Positions 41,235 through 49,439 of a stretch of 64,000 nt of DNA are shown one piece after another; position 1 is the stretch's first letter; the number at the start of each line of letters is the position of its first letter. Made by a program: the position numbers and the translations under genes. The notes under the pieces were generated by a model. It did no database searches and had not been told where the DNA came from. It saw nothing but the letters and a program-made list of their open reading frames with translations. Source of the DNA: Bacillota bacterium. Its GTDB lineage: Bacteria; Bacillota; Ch66; Ch109. The stretch lies in contig JABLWZ010000001.1 of NCBI GenBank assembly GCA_013178275.1, positions 282,711 through 346,710 on the forward strand, in the 5' to 3' direction.

Positions 41235-41831
41235 CTATGCCAGGCCGTTAAGTTTCTGCTCCACCCATCCCCAGTTGACCAGGTTCCACCAGGCCTCCAC
41301 GAAGGCCGCCCGTTTGTTCTGGTACTTCAGGTAGTACGCGTGCTCCCAGACGTCGCAGACCAGGAGCGGTATCACTCCCCACTGGGCCAGGTTCTGGTGC
41401 TTCTCCGCCTGCATCACCTGCAGCTGTTTGAACATGGGAGACCAGACCAGAATCCCCCAGCCGGAACCCTCCACCCCCACGGTAGCGGCGGTGAACTGCG
41501 CCTTGAAGGCGGCGAAGCTTCCGAAGTCCTTCTCGATCTGCTGCTTCAGCCGGCCGCCCGGTTCTCCACCACCCTGCGGTTTCATCCCCAGCCAGAACAG
41601 GCTGTGCAGTATGTGGCCGGAACCGTGGAAGGCCAACTCCTTCTCCCAGTGCTTGATCAGTGCGTAGTCGTTTTTCTCCCGGGCTTCCGCCAGTTTATCC
41701 TCCGCTTTGTTCAATCCGTCCACGTATCCCTGGTGATGGATGTCGTGATGGATGCGTACTGTCGCCTCGTCGTAGTGGGGTTCCAGTGCGTCGTAGGGGT
41801 ACGGCAGGGCTGGAAGTTCATGTTTTGGCAT
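41235..41831 (-). CDS. sodA: Superoxide dismutase (Fe/Mn family)
   Basis: A 198-residue Fe/Mn SOD. It begins KHELPALPYPYDALEPHYDEATVRIHHDIHHQGYVDGLN; metal ligands are His in IHHDIHH, His in GSGHILHSLFW, and Asp and His in CDVWEHAYYLKY. It converts superoxide to O2 and H2O2 in the cytoplasm. Which metal is used cannot be decided from sequence. Monocistronic with a strong promoter and AGGAGGTG site; part of the oxygen defence visible elsewhere in the window. Confidence 0.95.
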   Translation of the reverse strand: MPKHELPALPYPYDALEPHYDEATVRIHHDIHHQGYVDGLNKAEDKLAEAREKNDYALIKHWEKELAFHGSGHILHSLFWLGMKPQGGGEPGGRLKQQIEKDFGSFAAFKAQFTAATVGVEGSGWGILVWSPMFKQLQVMQAEKHQNLAQWGVIPLLVCDVWEHAYYLKYQNKRAAFVEAWWNLVNWGWVEQKLNGLA

Positions 41832-41864
41832 AACGACACCTCCTAAATTTTTCCTTGCCCTTTA

Positions 41865-41893
41865 ACTATACACTTTCCATTTTTCTAATTCAA
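41865..41893 (-). promoter_or_regulatory. Sigma-A promoter of sod
   Basis: Minus strand TTGAAT (41893-41888), 17-base spacer, TATAGT (41870-41865), about 33 nt before the sod start. Confidence 0.7.
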
Positions 41894-41905
41894 CCATGTT
41901 TTTAA

Positions 41906-42700
41906 TCATTTAAACCACTCGCTGCTCCGCTCGGCCGGCAGGGCGGCCAGCGTCCCCTCGAAGGCCGTGCCGGCCAGGGCTCTCCCCACCGTCTCCAGCG
42001 CCAGCCGCGGGGTATTGCAGTCGAGGCTCAGGTGCCCCAGCGCGATGTTGCGGGTATCGACGCCCACCAGCCGGGAAAGGGCGGCCGCCGCCTGGTCGTT
42101 GGAGAGGTGGCCGTCATCGCTCAGTACCCGCCGGATCAGCGACCAGGGCCTTCCTGAACTGCGCTCCAGCTTCAGGTCGTGGTTGCTTTCAAAGATGAGG
42201 TGCTCCGACCCTTTCAGGCGGCTCATTATCTGGGAGGTGATGTTCCCCAGGTCGGTCAGCACCCCGAGCTGATCCAGCCGGCTGCGGACGATGAACCCCA
42301 GCGGTTCCACCGCGTCGTGGGGCTTGCCGAAAGAGGTTATGTCCAGTTCCCCGACGCTCTCCCGGCTGTCCTCGGAGATGACCCGGGTGAGCTGCGGATC
42401 GATATGCCCGATCTCTCCCTTTATTTTGCGCCAGAGCCGGGGGCTGGCATACACCGGGATGCCGTATTTCTGGGGGAAGGGTGTCTTCGGCTTCAGGGCC
42501 TGGGTGTGGTCGATGTGTTCGTGGGTGATGAAAACCGCCTGGATGGTGGCGGGGTCGATACCGAGGCAGCGAAGGGATTCCTCCATCCGCCTGATGCGCA
42601 GGCCGCAGTCGATAAGGATGCGGGTCTCCTTCGGGCCCTCCACCAGGTAGGCGTTGCCGTAACGGCTGGAAGAGGCCAGGGAGATGAAGCGTAAAGTCAT
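41906..42700 (-). CDS. MBL-fold hydrolase, YycJ/WalJ-like
   Basis: 264 residues of the metallo-beta-lactamase fold. The zinc motif is FITHEHIDHTQALK, with further ligands in SFGKPHDAVEP, VLTDLGNI, FESNHD and the final ALGHLSLDCN. Begins LRFISLASSSRYGNAYLVEG, typical of YycJ. In B. subtilis YycJ is a 5'-3' DNA exonuclease acting in mismatch repair. Here it stands beside the sirtuin gene rather than the usual walRK cluster. Confidence 0.85.
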   Translation of the reverse strand: MTLRFISLASSSRYGNAYLVEGPKETRILIDCGLRIRRMEESLRCLGIDPATIQAVFITHEHIDHTQALKPKTPFPQKYGIPVYASPRLWRKIKGEIGHIDPQLTRVISEDSRESVGELDITSFGKPHDAVEPLGFIVRSRLDQLGVLTDLGNITSQIMSRLKGSEHLIFESNHDLKLERSSGRPWSLIRRVLSDDGHLSNDQAAAALSRLVGVDTRNIALGHLSLDCNTPRLALETVGRALAGTAFEGTLAALPAERSSEWFK

Positions 42701-42778
42701 CCGGCACCTCTGAAAAAATAACTTGATGATCAGTTGTTTCTCTTCGACAATACCTTGTCTAATCCCTGCTTGCCGCCG

Positions 42779-43528
42779 CTAACCTTTTTGCAGCAGCTCC
42801 TTCAGTTCCAGCAGGGTCCGGCCGGCCTTCTCCCTGATCACCAGGTCCGCCTTGCGGTCGTAACCCGTGGGGCCCAGGTTGATGATCGCCACCCGGTCCA
42901 CCTGCTGCGGCAGGGAGTTGGCCGGGCTCACCTCCAGGCTGCTGCCCACCACCAGCATCAGGTCGCACTTCTGGGCTTCCTGTACCGACTGCCAGAAGTC
43001 GTTGGGCATCGGGTCGCCGAACAGGGTGACATCGGGACGGATGTAGGAGCCGCAGTCGCACTTGGGGGCGCGGCCCTGGTTTTTCTCTTCCAGGATGTAG
43101 CTGACGGGGTAGACCTCGCGGCAGCCCGTGCAGGTCCCAGACCGCATGTGTCCGTGCACCTCGCGGACGTTGCGGGAGCCCGCCTTCTGGTGCAGGCCGT
43201 CGATGTTCTGGGTTATCACCCCGACGATAAAACCCTCCTTTTCCATCCAGGCCAGCACCTCGTGGGCCGGGTTGGGTTTTGCCTCCAGCACCATGAAGAA
43301 AGGAGCGAACCCGTGCTGGTAGAACCTCACCGGGTTCCGGGCGAAGGCCTGCCGGGACGCCTCCTCCATGGGGTCCATCTTCTCCCACAGACCGGTCCCG
43401 GGGCTGCGGAAGTCGGGTATCCCGCTCTCGGTACTGATCCCCGCCCCGGTCAGGACGATGGCCCGCTTGGAACTCTTAAACATCTGGGCCAGCTTGGCCA
43501 GGTCCTCCTGGTATCCCATACTGCTCAT
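42779..43528 (-). CDS. cobB: NAD-dependent protein deacylase (sirtuin)
   Basis: A 249-residue class I/III-like sirtuin. The NAD-binding GAGISTESGIPDFRSPGTGLW, catalytic His region TQNIDGLHQKAGSRNVREVHG, and zinc cysteines in TCTGCREVY and APKCDCG are all intact. It removes acyl groups from lysine using NAD+, giving O-acyl-ADP-ribose, and often controls acetyl-CoA synthetases. In a beta-oxidation/acetogenic organism the acyl-CoA link is apt. Lies 18 bp downstream of the YyaC gene. Confidence 0.93.
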   Translation of the reverse strand: MSSMGYQEDLAKLAQMFKSSKRAIVLTGAGISTESGIPDFRSPGTGLWEKMDPMEEASRQAFARNPVRFYQHGFAPFFMVLEAKPNPAHEVLAWMEKEGFIVGVITQNIDGLHQKAGSRNVREVHGHMRSGTCTGCREVYPVSYILEEKNQGRAPKCDCGSYIRPDVTLFGDPMPNDFWQSVQEAQKCDLMLVVGSSLEVSPANSLPQQVDRVAIINLGPTGYDRKADLVIREKAGRTLLELKELLQKG

Positions 43529-43546
43529 CCCTCCGTTTTATGACTG

Positions 43547-44176
43547 TCAATTATTCTCAGACGACGGTACCAGCCCTGAAACTATCCCCTCCGCGACGAC
43601 CCCGGCCAGGGTCCGGGCCCAGTACCCGGGTCTTCCCCTGAGCAGGCGGACCATCCACCCCCACCGGGTCCCGGCCCTCGCTCTCACCACGGCGGTAACC
43701 GAGATATCCCCCAGCGGGAGGATGGTCTTCCCCAGGCCGAGGCCGGGCCAGGTCATACCGCTGCGTACCGTGACCGTGCCGATCGTCCCCTGCGCCCCGG
43801 TGGCCGCGTCGACTACCAGCAGCTCGCTCCGGGGATGGCTCTGCATGATGAGCGCGAGGCTGTGCTCCAGGTTTTCAGAGTGGATCGGCCACTCCATGGT
43901 CCCGTACACCGGGAGTCCGGTCCGGCGGCCGCAGAGTATACTCCCGACCAGCGGTCCGAGTTCGTCTCCCGGGTTGTCGGGGGAACCCAGACACACCAGG
44001 ACCGGGTCCACCGCCCCGATTGCCTCCAGGACTTGCTTCAGGGACTCCCCCAGTTGGCCGGGGCCTCCCGGCCAGGGCCAGCGCCGCCGGAAGAAGATGC
44101 TGTTTTTCTGCCCGGGGACTTCCACGACTGGTGAAGCCCCGTCCGTTTCGGCCGTAAAGCCGCCGCGCCCTTTCAC
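43547..44176 (-). CDS. YyaC-like spore protein (DUF1256 family)
   Basis: About 209 residues from GTG 44176, which overlaps the hisC stop (GTGA) and has GAGGTG 8 nt upstream; the open frame upstream lies inside hisC. The core VLVCLGSPDNPGDELGPLVGSILCGRRTGLPVYGTMEWPIHSENL matches the YyaC family, related to the germination protease GPR fold and made during sporulation. Also seen is LLVVDAATGAQGTIGTVTVRSG. Supports an endospore-forming host. Precise role unknown. Confidence 0.82.
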   Translation of the reverse strand: MKGRGGFTAETDGASPVVEVPGQKNSIFFRRRWPWPGGPGQLGESLKQVLEAIGAVDPVLVCLGSPDNPGDELGPLVGSILCGRRTGLPVYGTMEWPIHSENLEHSLALIMQSHPRSELLVVDAATGAQGTIGTVTVRSGMTWPGLGLGKTILPLGDISVTAVVRARAGTRWGWMVRLLRGRPGYWARTLAGVVAEGIVSGLVPSSENN

Positions 44177-45282
44177 CCGCCCAGCACCTCTCGCAGCGCG
44201 GATATAAACCGCTGGTTCTGCTCCCGGGTGCCGATGGTCACCCGGATGTGGTCGGGATAGCCGAAGGAGCGGCACGGCCGGACTATAACCCCCATCCGCA
44301 TCAGCCCGTCGACCACCTCGCTCCCCGACCGGGGCATGGCTATAAAGATGAAGTTCGTCTGGGTGGGAACGAAATCGAGGCACAGCGCGGACAGTTCCCG
44401 GTACAGGTATTCCCGCCCCTCGAGGTTGACCCGGCAGGTTTCCTCCAGGTAGTCCGCGTCCCTCAGGCTGGCCGCGGCCGCCGCCTGGGCCATCGAGTTC
44501 ACGTTGAACGGTTCCCGCACCCGCATCAGGCATCCTATCACCTCCGGGCTCGCGATACCGTAGCCTATCCGCAGCCCCGCCAGGGCGTAAATCTTGGAGA
44601 ATGTCCGCAGTATAATCACGTTGTTCCGGTTTATGACGTACTCCCGGGTATCGGGGTACGCCGGGTCGGTGACGTATTCGCGGTAGGCTTCGTCGAACAC
44701 CACTAGTACGTCCTCCGGTACCCGCGTGAGAAACCTCTCGGTCTCCGTCCCGGTCACGATGGTGCCGGTCGGGTTGTTGGGGTTGCAGATGAATATCAGC
44801 TTGGTCCTCTCATTGACCTCCCCGGCGATGGCCTCCAGGTCGTAGGTGAAGTTCTTCAGCGGCACCTCCACCGGGGTCCCGCCCATCACCCGGGTCACGA
44901 ACTCGTACTCGACGAAGGTCGGGGCCCCGTAGACAACCTCCTCCCCTTCCTGCAGGAAGGCCTCGGCGATCAGCTTCAGCACCTCGTCGGAACCGTTGCC
45001 CACCACCAGGTGGTCCGCCGGCACCCGGCAGTGCTCCGCCAGGGCCTGCTTCAATTCGTAGCAGTGGCTGTCGGGGTACCGATTGGTCCTCATCGCTGCC
45101 TGCTGCATGGCAGCCACCGCCAGCGGCGAAGGACCCGCCGGGTTCTCGTTGGAAGCCAGCTTGATGATCTGGTCGCGCCCGAGACCCAGCTCCCGCTCGA
45201 CCTCCTCGATCGGTTTGCCCGGCACGTACGGCCTGATCTCAAAGATGCCCGGCCGGGCGATCGCTTCGATGCTTTTCGTCAT
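44173..45282 (-). CDS. hisC: Histidinol-phosphate aminotransferase
   Basis: A 369-residue PLP enzyme of fold type I. ASNENPAGPSPLAVAAM, NGSDEVLKLIAEAF, ICNPNNPTGTI, FDEAYREYV and the PLP-lysine motif RTFSKIYALAGLRIGY are typical of HisC. It transaminates imidazole-acetol phosphate, and in many Firmicutes also aromatic keto acids. Located away from other his genes, next to iorAB, which decarboxylates aryl-pyruvates, so an aromatic aminotransferase role is a reasonable alternative. Confidence 0.85.
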   Translation of the reverse strand: MTKSIEAIARPGIFEIRPYVPGKPIEEVERELGLGRDQIIKLASNENPAGPSPLAVAAMQQAAMRTNRYPDSHCYELKQALAEHCRVPADHLVVGNGSDEVLKLIAEAFLQEGEEVVYGAPTFVEYEFVTRVMGGTPVEVPLKNFTYDLEAIAGEVNERTKLIFICNPNNPTGTIVTGTETERFLTRVPEDVLVVFDEAYREYVTDPAYPDTREYVINRNNVIILRTFSKIYALAGLRIGYGIASPEVIGCLMRVREPFNVNSMAQAAAAASLRDADYLEETCRVNLEGREYLYRELSALCLDFVPTQTNFIFIAMPRSGSEVVDGLMRMGVIVRPCRSFGYPDHIRVTIGTREQNQRFISALREVLGG

Positions 45283-45369
45283 AGTCGCCTCCAGGTAAAG
45301 GTAGAAGATGCCGGTAAGACATCTTCTTATTTAAGCTAAATCTTATGCTTTTTAAAATATTTTATTACT

Positions 45370-45945
45370 TCAGGCCTTCTCTCCCGCCTTGAACGCCGCG
45401 AGGTTTACCTCCTGCGCCTTGGCCGGGACGGTGGCCTTTATCGCTTCCTCCCAGACCGGTTCGGGGATGTCCAGATACCTGGCCATCGCCCCCAGCAGGA
45501 CCAGGTTGGCGGCTCTGGGCTCGCCCAGTCCCTCCGCGATGGCGGTGGCATTGAAGAAACAGGAGTTTTTCATCTGTTCCTTGACCGCGGCGGCCTCCTG
45601 GTCCGGGTACTTGGCGGCCCGGATCATGACCGGCAGCGGGTTGATCGCCAGGTCGTTGACGATCAGGCGGCCTCCCTCGGCCAGGTAGGGCATCAGCCTG
45701 AGCGCCTCCAGCTTCTCGAAGGCCAGGACCACATCCGCCTCGCCCATCCTGATCAGGGGGGAATACACCTTGGGCCCGAACCTTACCTGGGTTACCACGC
45801 TGCCGCCGCGCTGCGCCATCCCGTGGACCTCCGACATCTTCACGTCGAAACCGTTTAACATCGCGGCCTTGGCGAGCACCCGGCTGGACAGGAGCGTGCC
45901 CTGTCCGCCGACCCCGACGATGATCACATTCACTACCTTACCCAT
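45370..45945 (-). CDS. iorB: Indolepyruvate ferredoxin oxidoreductase, beta subunit
   Basis: A 191-residue gamma-type domain of 2-ketoacid:ferredoxin oxidoreductases: VNVIIVGVGGQGTLLSSRVLAKAA at the start, SEVHGMAQRGGSVVTQVRFG, and AEGGRLIVNDLAINPLPV. With IorA it oxidatively decarboxylates aryl-pyruvates to aryl-acetyl-CoA, reducing ferredoxin. Overlaps the end of iorA by 8 bp. A perfect 8-bp hairpin AGAAGATG/CATCTTCT (45303-45327) lies downstream, without a T-run. Confidence 0.92.
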   Translation of the reverse strand: MGKVVNVIIVGVGGQGTLLSSRVLAKAAMLNGFDVKMSEVHGMAQRGGSVVTQVRFGPKVYSPLIRMGEADVVLAFEKLEALRLMPYLAEGGRLIVNDLAINPLPVMIRAAKYPDQEAAAVKEQMKNSCFFNATAIAEGLGEPRAANLVLLGAMARYLDIPEPVWEEAIKATVPAKAQEVNLAAFKAGEKA

Positions 45946-47683
45946 TGGCCGTCCCCCCTTCCACGATTGCGTCCAAAGGACAGATCTGGGCGCACAGGGT
46001 GCAGGAGGTGCAGAACTGGGTGTTGATCCTCACCTTTTTCTCCTCGTACAGCTCCAGCCCGGGGCATCCGGTCCGGATGCAGGCGGTACAGCCGTTGCAC
46101 TTCTCCTGGTCGACAGCAAGCGGCGGCCGGACGGTCTTATCGATCAGCACGCAGGGCCGGCGGGAGATAATCACCGACGGGGCTTCCGCCGCCAGCTCCT
46201 CCTTCAGCACCTGACGGGTTTCCTTCACGTTCAGCGGGTCGATCACCCTGACCCGCTCGATCCCGATGGCCCTGACCAGGGCCTCCAGGTCCAGGCTCGG
46301 GGCCGTTTCACCCGACACCCGCTTCCCGGTGCCGGGGTGGTTCTGGTGGCCGGTCATGGCGGTGGTCCGGTTGTCCAGGATGATGACCGTGGTGGTCCCG
46401 CCGTTGTAGACCACGTCGACCAGCGGGGTTATCCCCGAGTGGATGAAGGTGGAGTCACCGATCACCGCCACCAGCTTGCGGGCGAATTCCTTCCCCCGCG
46501 CCTTCTCCATGCCGAGCGCCGCCCCGATGCTGGCTCCCATGCAGATGGTGGTGTCCATGCTGCTGAGCGGAGGCGAGGCGCCCAGGGTGTAGCACCCGAT
46601 ATCCCCGCTGACGACCACCTTGGAGCGGTTCAGCTCGAAGAACATCCCTCGGTGGGGACAGCCGGGACACATCATCGGCGGCCGCGGAGGCAGCGCGGCC
46701 GGTGCCGGATGGCTTATGGAAACCGTTTCTCCCAGGACCCGGTTCGCGATTATCTCGGGTGAAAGCTCGCCCATGCGGGGCATCAGGTCCTTGCCGTGCA
46801 CCGGCAGTCCCCAGCTCCTCACCGATTCCTCGATGATCGGCTCCAGTTCCTCGATCACGTAGGCGGTCTCGACCCCGCGGACGAACTCCTCGATCAGCCT
46901 GCGGGGCAGGGGGTTGGTCATCCCCAGTTTTAGATACGAGGCGTCGGGAAGCACCTCCTTGGCGTACTGGTAAACCACCCCGCTGGTGATGATCCCGATC
47001 CGGCGGTCCCCCCATTCGATACGGTTGATGGGTATGGTCTCCGCGAGTTCCTCCAGCTTCTGCCGCCTCTCCTCCACCTTGGCGTGCCTTGCCCGGGCGT
47101 TCACCGGCAGCATGACGTACTTGGCGGCGTCCTTCTGGTAGGGTTTGAGTTCTACCTGGCTGGGCTCGGCAGTCTCCACTATGCTCTGGGAGTGAGCCAG
47201 CCGGGTGGTGATCCTGAGCAGCACCGGGCTGTCGTACTCTTCGCTGAGTTCCAGGGACAGCCTCACCATGTCCTTGGCCTCCTGGCTGTCGCTGGGTTCC
47301 AGTATCGGAAGCTTGGCCATCCGGGCATAGCCCCGGTTGTCCTGTTCGTTCTGCGAGCTGTGCATCCCCGGGTCATCGGCCGTGATCAGGACCAGTCCCC
47401 CGCTGACCCCGGTGTAGGCGAGGGTAAGGAGGGGGTCCGCCGCGACGTTGACTCCCACGTGCTTCATGGCCACCAATGTCCTGGCGCCCGCGATCGACGA
47501 ACCGATCCCCACCTCCAGGGCGACCTTCTCGTTTGGAGCCCATTCGGTGTAGACCCCCGGGTATCGGGACAGGTTCTCGATGATTTCCGTGCTGGGCGTA
47601 CCTGGATAGGCCGTTCCCACCTTGACCCCGGCCTCGTACGCTCCCCGGGCGATAGCCTCATTGCCTAACATCAGATCTCCCAT
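45938..47683 (-). CDS. iorA: Indolepyruvate ferredoxin oxidoreductase, alpha subunit
   Basis: 581 residues. The pyrimidine domain begins LGNEAIARGAYEAGVKVGTAYPGTPSTEI; the TPP-binding part has CPGCPHRGMFFELNR, GDIGCYTLGASPPLS and GDSTFIHSGITPLVDVVYNGG. A C-terminal 2x[4Fe-4S] ferredoxin carries CNGCTACIRTGCPGL and CTSCTLCAQICPLDAI. It uses TPP and Fe-S clusters to make aryl-acetyl-CoA from aryl-pyruvates in amino-acid fermentation, or the reverse with reduced ferredoxin. Confidence 0.95.
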   Translation of the reverse strand: MGDLMLGNEAIARGAYEAGVKVGTAYPGTPSTEIIENLSRYPGVYTEWAPNEKVALEVGIGSSIAGARTLVAMKHVGVNVAADPLLTLAYTGVSGGLVLITADDPGMHSSQNEQDNRGYARMAKLPILEPSDSQEAKDMVRLSLELSEEYDSPVLLRITTRLAHSQSIVETAEPSQVELKPYQKDAAKYVMLPVNARARHAKVEERRQKLEELAETIPINRIEWGDRRIGIITSGVVYQYAKEVLPDASYLKLGMTNPLPRRLIEEFVRGVETAYVIEELEPIIEESVRSWGLPVHGKDLMPRMGELSPEIIANRVLGETVSISHPAPAALPPRPPMMCPGCPHRGMFFELNRSKVVVSGDIGCYTLGASPPLSSMDTTICMGASIGAALGMEKARGKEFARKLVAVIGDSTFIHSGITPLVDVVYNGGTTTVIILDNRTTAMTGHQNHPGTGKRVSGETAPSLDLEALVRAIGIERVRVIDPLNVKETRQVLKEELAAEAPSVIISRRPCVLIDKTVRPPLAVDQEKCNGCTACIRTGCPGLELYEEKKVRINTQFCTSCTLCAQICPLDAIVEGGTANG

Positions 47684-47748
47684 GAACTTCCCCCTTCTTA
47701 TAAAAAAATCCTGCTCTATAGTTTCTCTCTATAGCGGCCTATATCTGA

Positions 47749-48576
47749 TTACTCCCGCAGTATCGCCTTGATGAAGGGCGGTAATACGAAAGCCGCCTGG
47801 TGCACCTCCGGGGTGTAGTAACGGTAACCGCTGTCAAGCCCCGCCCGGCGGATCTCACCCGTGGGGTCGTAGCGCTTGGAGGCCACGGTAAAGGTCCAGA
47901 AACCCGCCAGGTAGCAGGGGATGCTGGTCAGGCACACCCGCACCAGGGGAAAAATATCCTTCAGGGTCTGGTTGACGCCCGCCAGCAGGTCCCGGTTAAA
48001 GCTGGGAGATTCGGTCTGGGCTATCAGTAGCCCGTCCTCGTTCAGCACCCGGTGCACCTGGCGGTAGAATCCCTCGCTGAACAAGCCGACCGCCGGCCCT
48101 ACCGGGTCGGAGGAGTCTATGATGACCACGTCGTATTTCTTCTGGCACTTCTCTATGTACTCGATGCCATCGCCTATTATCACCTTGACCCGCGGGTCGT
48201 CCAGGGCTCCGCCCATCTGCGGCAGGTACCGCTTCGAGGCCTCCACCACGCTGGGATCGATCTCCACCAGCTCGATGCTGACACCCTCGTGTTTCAGCGC
48301 CTCTCTCGCGGTTCCCCCATCGCCGCCGCCGATAATCAGGACCTCCCGCGGCCGGGGATGGGTGTACAGGGGGACGTGGGCTATCATCTCGTGGTAGATA
48401 AACTCGTCCACCTCGGTGACCTGAATGTTGCCGTCCAGCACCATGACCCTCCCCAGTTCTTCGGTTTCGAGTACCTCCAGTTCCTGGAACCGGGTGGTTT
48501 CTCGGTACAGCGTCTGCTTAATCTTCCAGTTGACGCTGTAGCCGGGGGTATTCTGCTCTACCATCCATAATTCCAT
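47749..48576 (-). CDS. speE: Spermidine synthase
   Basis: A 275-residue aminopropyltransferase: starts MELWMVEQNTPGYSVNWKIK and has the GGGDGGTAREALKH motif (decarboxylated-SAM site), VEIDPSVVEASKRYL and DVVIIDSSDPVGPA with the catalytic Asp. It transfers an aminopropyl group to putrescine to give spermidine (or a related polyamine). The start overlaps the 3' end of the DnaD-like gene by 19 bp. speD and speA-type genes are not next to it. Confidence 0.93.
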   Translation of the reverse strand: MELWMVEQNTPGYSVNWKIKQTLYRETTRFQELEVLETEELGRVMVLDGNIQVTEVDEFIYHEMIAHVPLYTHPRPREVLIIGGGDGGTAREALKHEGVSIELVEIDPSVVEASKRYLPQMGGALDDPRVKVIIGDGIEYIEKCQKKYDVVIIDSSDPVGPAVGLFSEGFYRQVHRVLNEDGLLIAQTESPSFNRDLLAGVNQTLKDIFPLVRVCLTSIPCYLAGFWTFTVASKRYDPTGEIRRAGLDSGYRYYTPEVHQAAFVLPPFIKAILRE

Positions 48577-49325
48577 TCAGTCTTATCCTCCTTGGGACTC
48601 TTCTTGGAGGCGCCCCCTTTCTTCCCCTTGGGAGCTGCCTTCCTCTCTATATACTCCTCCTCCAGCCTCCTGACCTCTTCCAGGGTGCGTACGTTTTTAC
48701 GCTGCCAGTCCTGCAGTATCCTTTCTATATATCTGAGGCTGAAGGTTCCGTTCAGCACCGCTATCTTCAAGGCCTCCAGCACCAGTTCCGCGGGATAGTC
48801 CCTGGCCCAGTCGCCGATGAGTTCCCCCTCGATCGGGCTGAACGGCCTCCCGAACTCCTTCTCGAAGGCCTTGTAGATGCGCGGCAGGTTCTCCGGGTTC
48901 TTGGCCGGCGCCTGGTCCGGGCGCGACCCGGGCTTGCGCTTCAGCGCCTCGATCTCGTTGATCTTCTCGATCGCCCACACCTCGGACAGCAGGTAAAACA
49001 GTCCCTCCAGGCTGTAGTACGGTTCGGCATCACCCGTCTTCTGGTTGACCCGCTTCTTGATACCCACGATCTTCTTCTCGATCAGGTTGGCCAGATCGGC
49101 TTCGACCTCGGCCGGCGTGGCGCTGGTCAACCCCTGCAGCCGGTCCGAACTGGGATAACCGTCGCCCTCGACGCCTCTAAGGTAGATGAGGTGCAGCAGG
49201 ATTATCAGTTCGCGGTCTTTGATCCCCAGATTGGCGTACGACCGAAGCAGGCGGTTGGGGATACTGGTAAACCCTTCGAGCACCAAGGTTTCCGCGAAAC
49301 CGTCAATCAGGTTTACTCCGTCCAT
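48558..49325 (-). CDS. DnaD-domain replication-initiation-like protein
   Basis: 255 residues. The N-terminal winged-helix part (FTSIPNRLLRSYANLGIKDRELIILLHLIYLRG) matches the DnaD/DnaB N-terminal domain. The DnaD domain (about 145-215) is IYKAFEKEFGRPFSPIEGELIGDWARDY...YIERILQDWQRKNVRT, with the YxxxILxxW signature. The C-terminus is Lys-rich (APKGKKGGASKK). Such proteins remodel DNA and help load the replicative helicase in Firmicutes. Next gene speE overlaps its stop. Confidence 0.88.
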   Translation of the reverse strand: MDGVNLIDGFAETLVLEGFTSIPNRLLRSYANLGIKDRELIILLHLIYLRGVEGDGYPSSDRLQGLTSATPAEVEADLANLIEKKIVGIKKRVNQKTGDAEPYYSLEGLFYLLSEVWAIEKINEIEALKRKPGSRPDQAPAKNPENLPRIYKAFEKEFGRPFSPIEGELIGDWARDYPAELVLEALKIAVLNGTFSLRYIERILQDWQRKNVRTLEEVRRLEEEYIERKAAPKGKKGGASKKSPKEDKTEWNYGW

Positions 49326-49400
49326 TTCAACGCCCCTTCCGCTTCCCTGTCTAAAGACTAGGGTAATTATACCACGTAAAGATGTCTTTTATAAAGCCAT

Positions 49401-49425
49401 AGAAAAGGCCGGCAGAACACCGGCC
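49401..49425 (-). terminator. Intrinsic terminator of the beta-CASP nuclease gene
   Basis: Minus strand GGCCGG, 6-nt loop, CCGGCC, then TTTTCT; 15 nt after the stop. Confidence 0.75.
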
Positions 49426-49439
49426 GGGTCGATTGGATT

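Noticed and set aside
43547..44533. Extended start for the YyaC protein at 44533
   Set aside because: The extra 119 codons lie inside hisC out of frame; the GTG at 44176 with ribosome-binding site is the sensible start.
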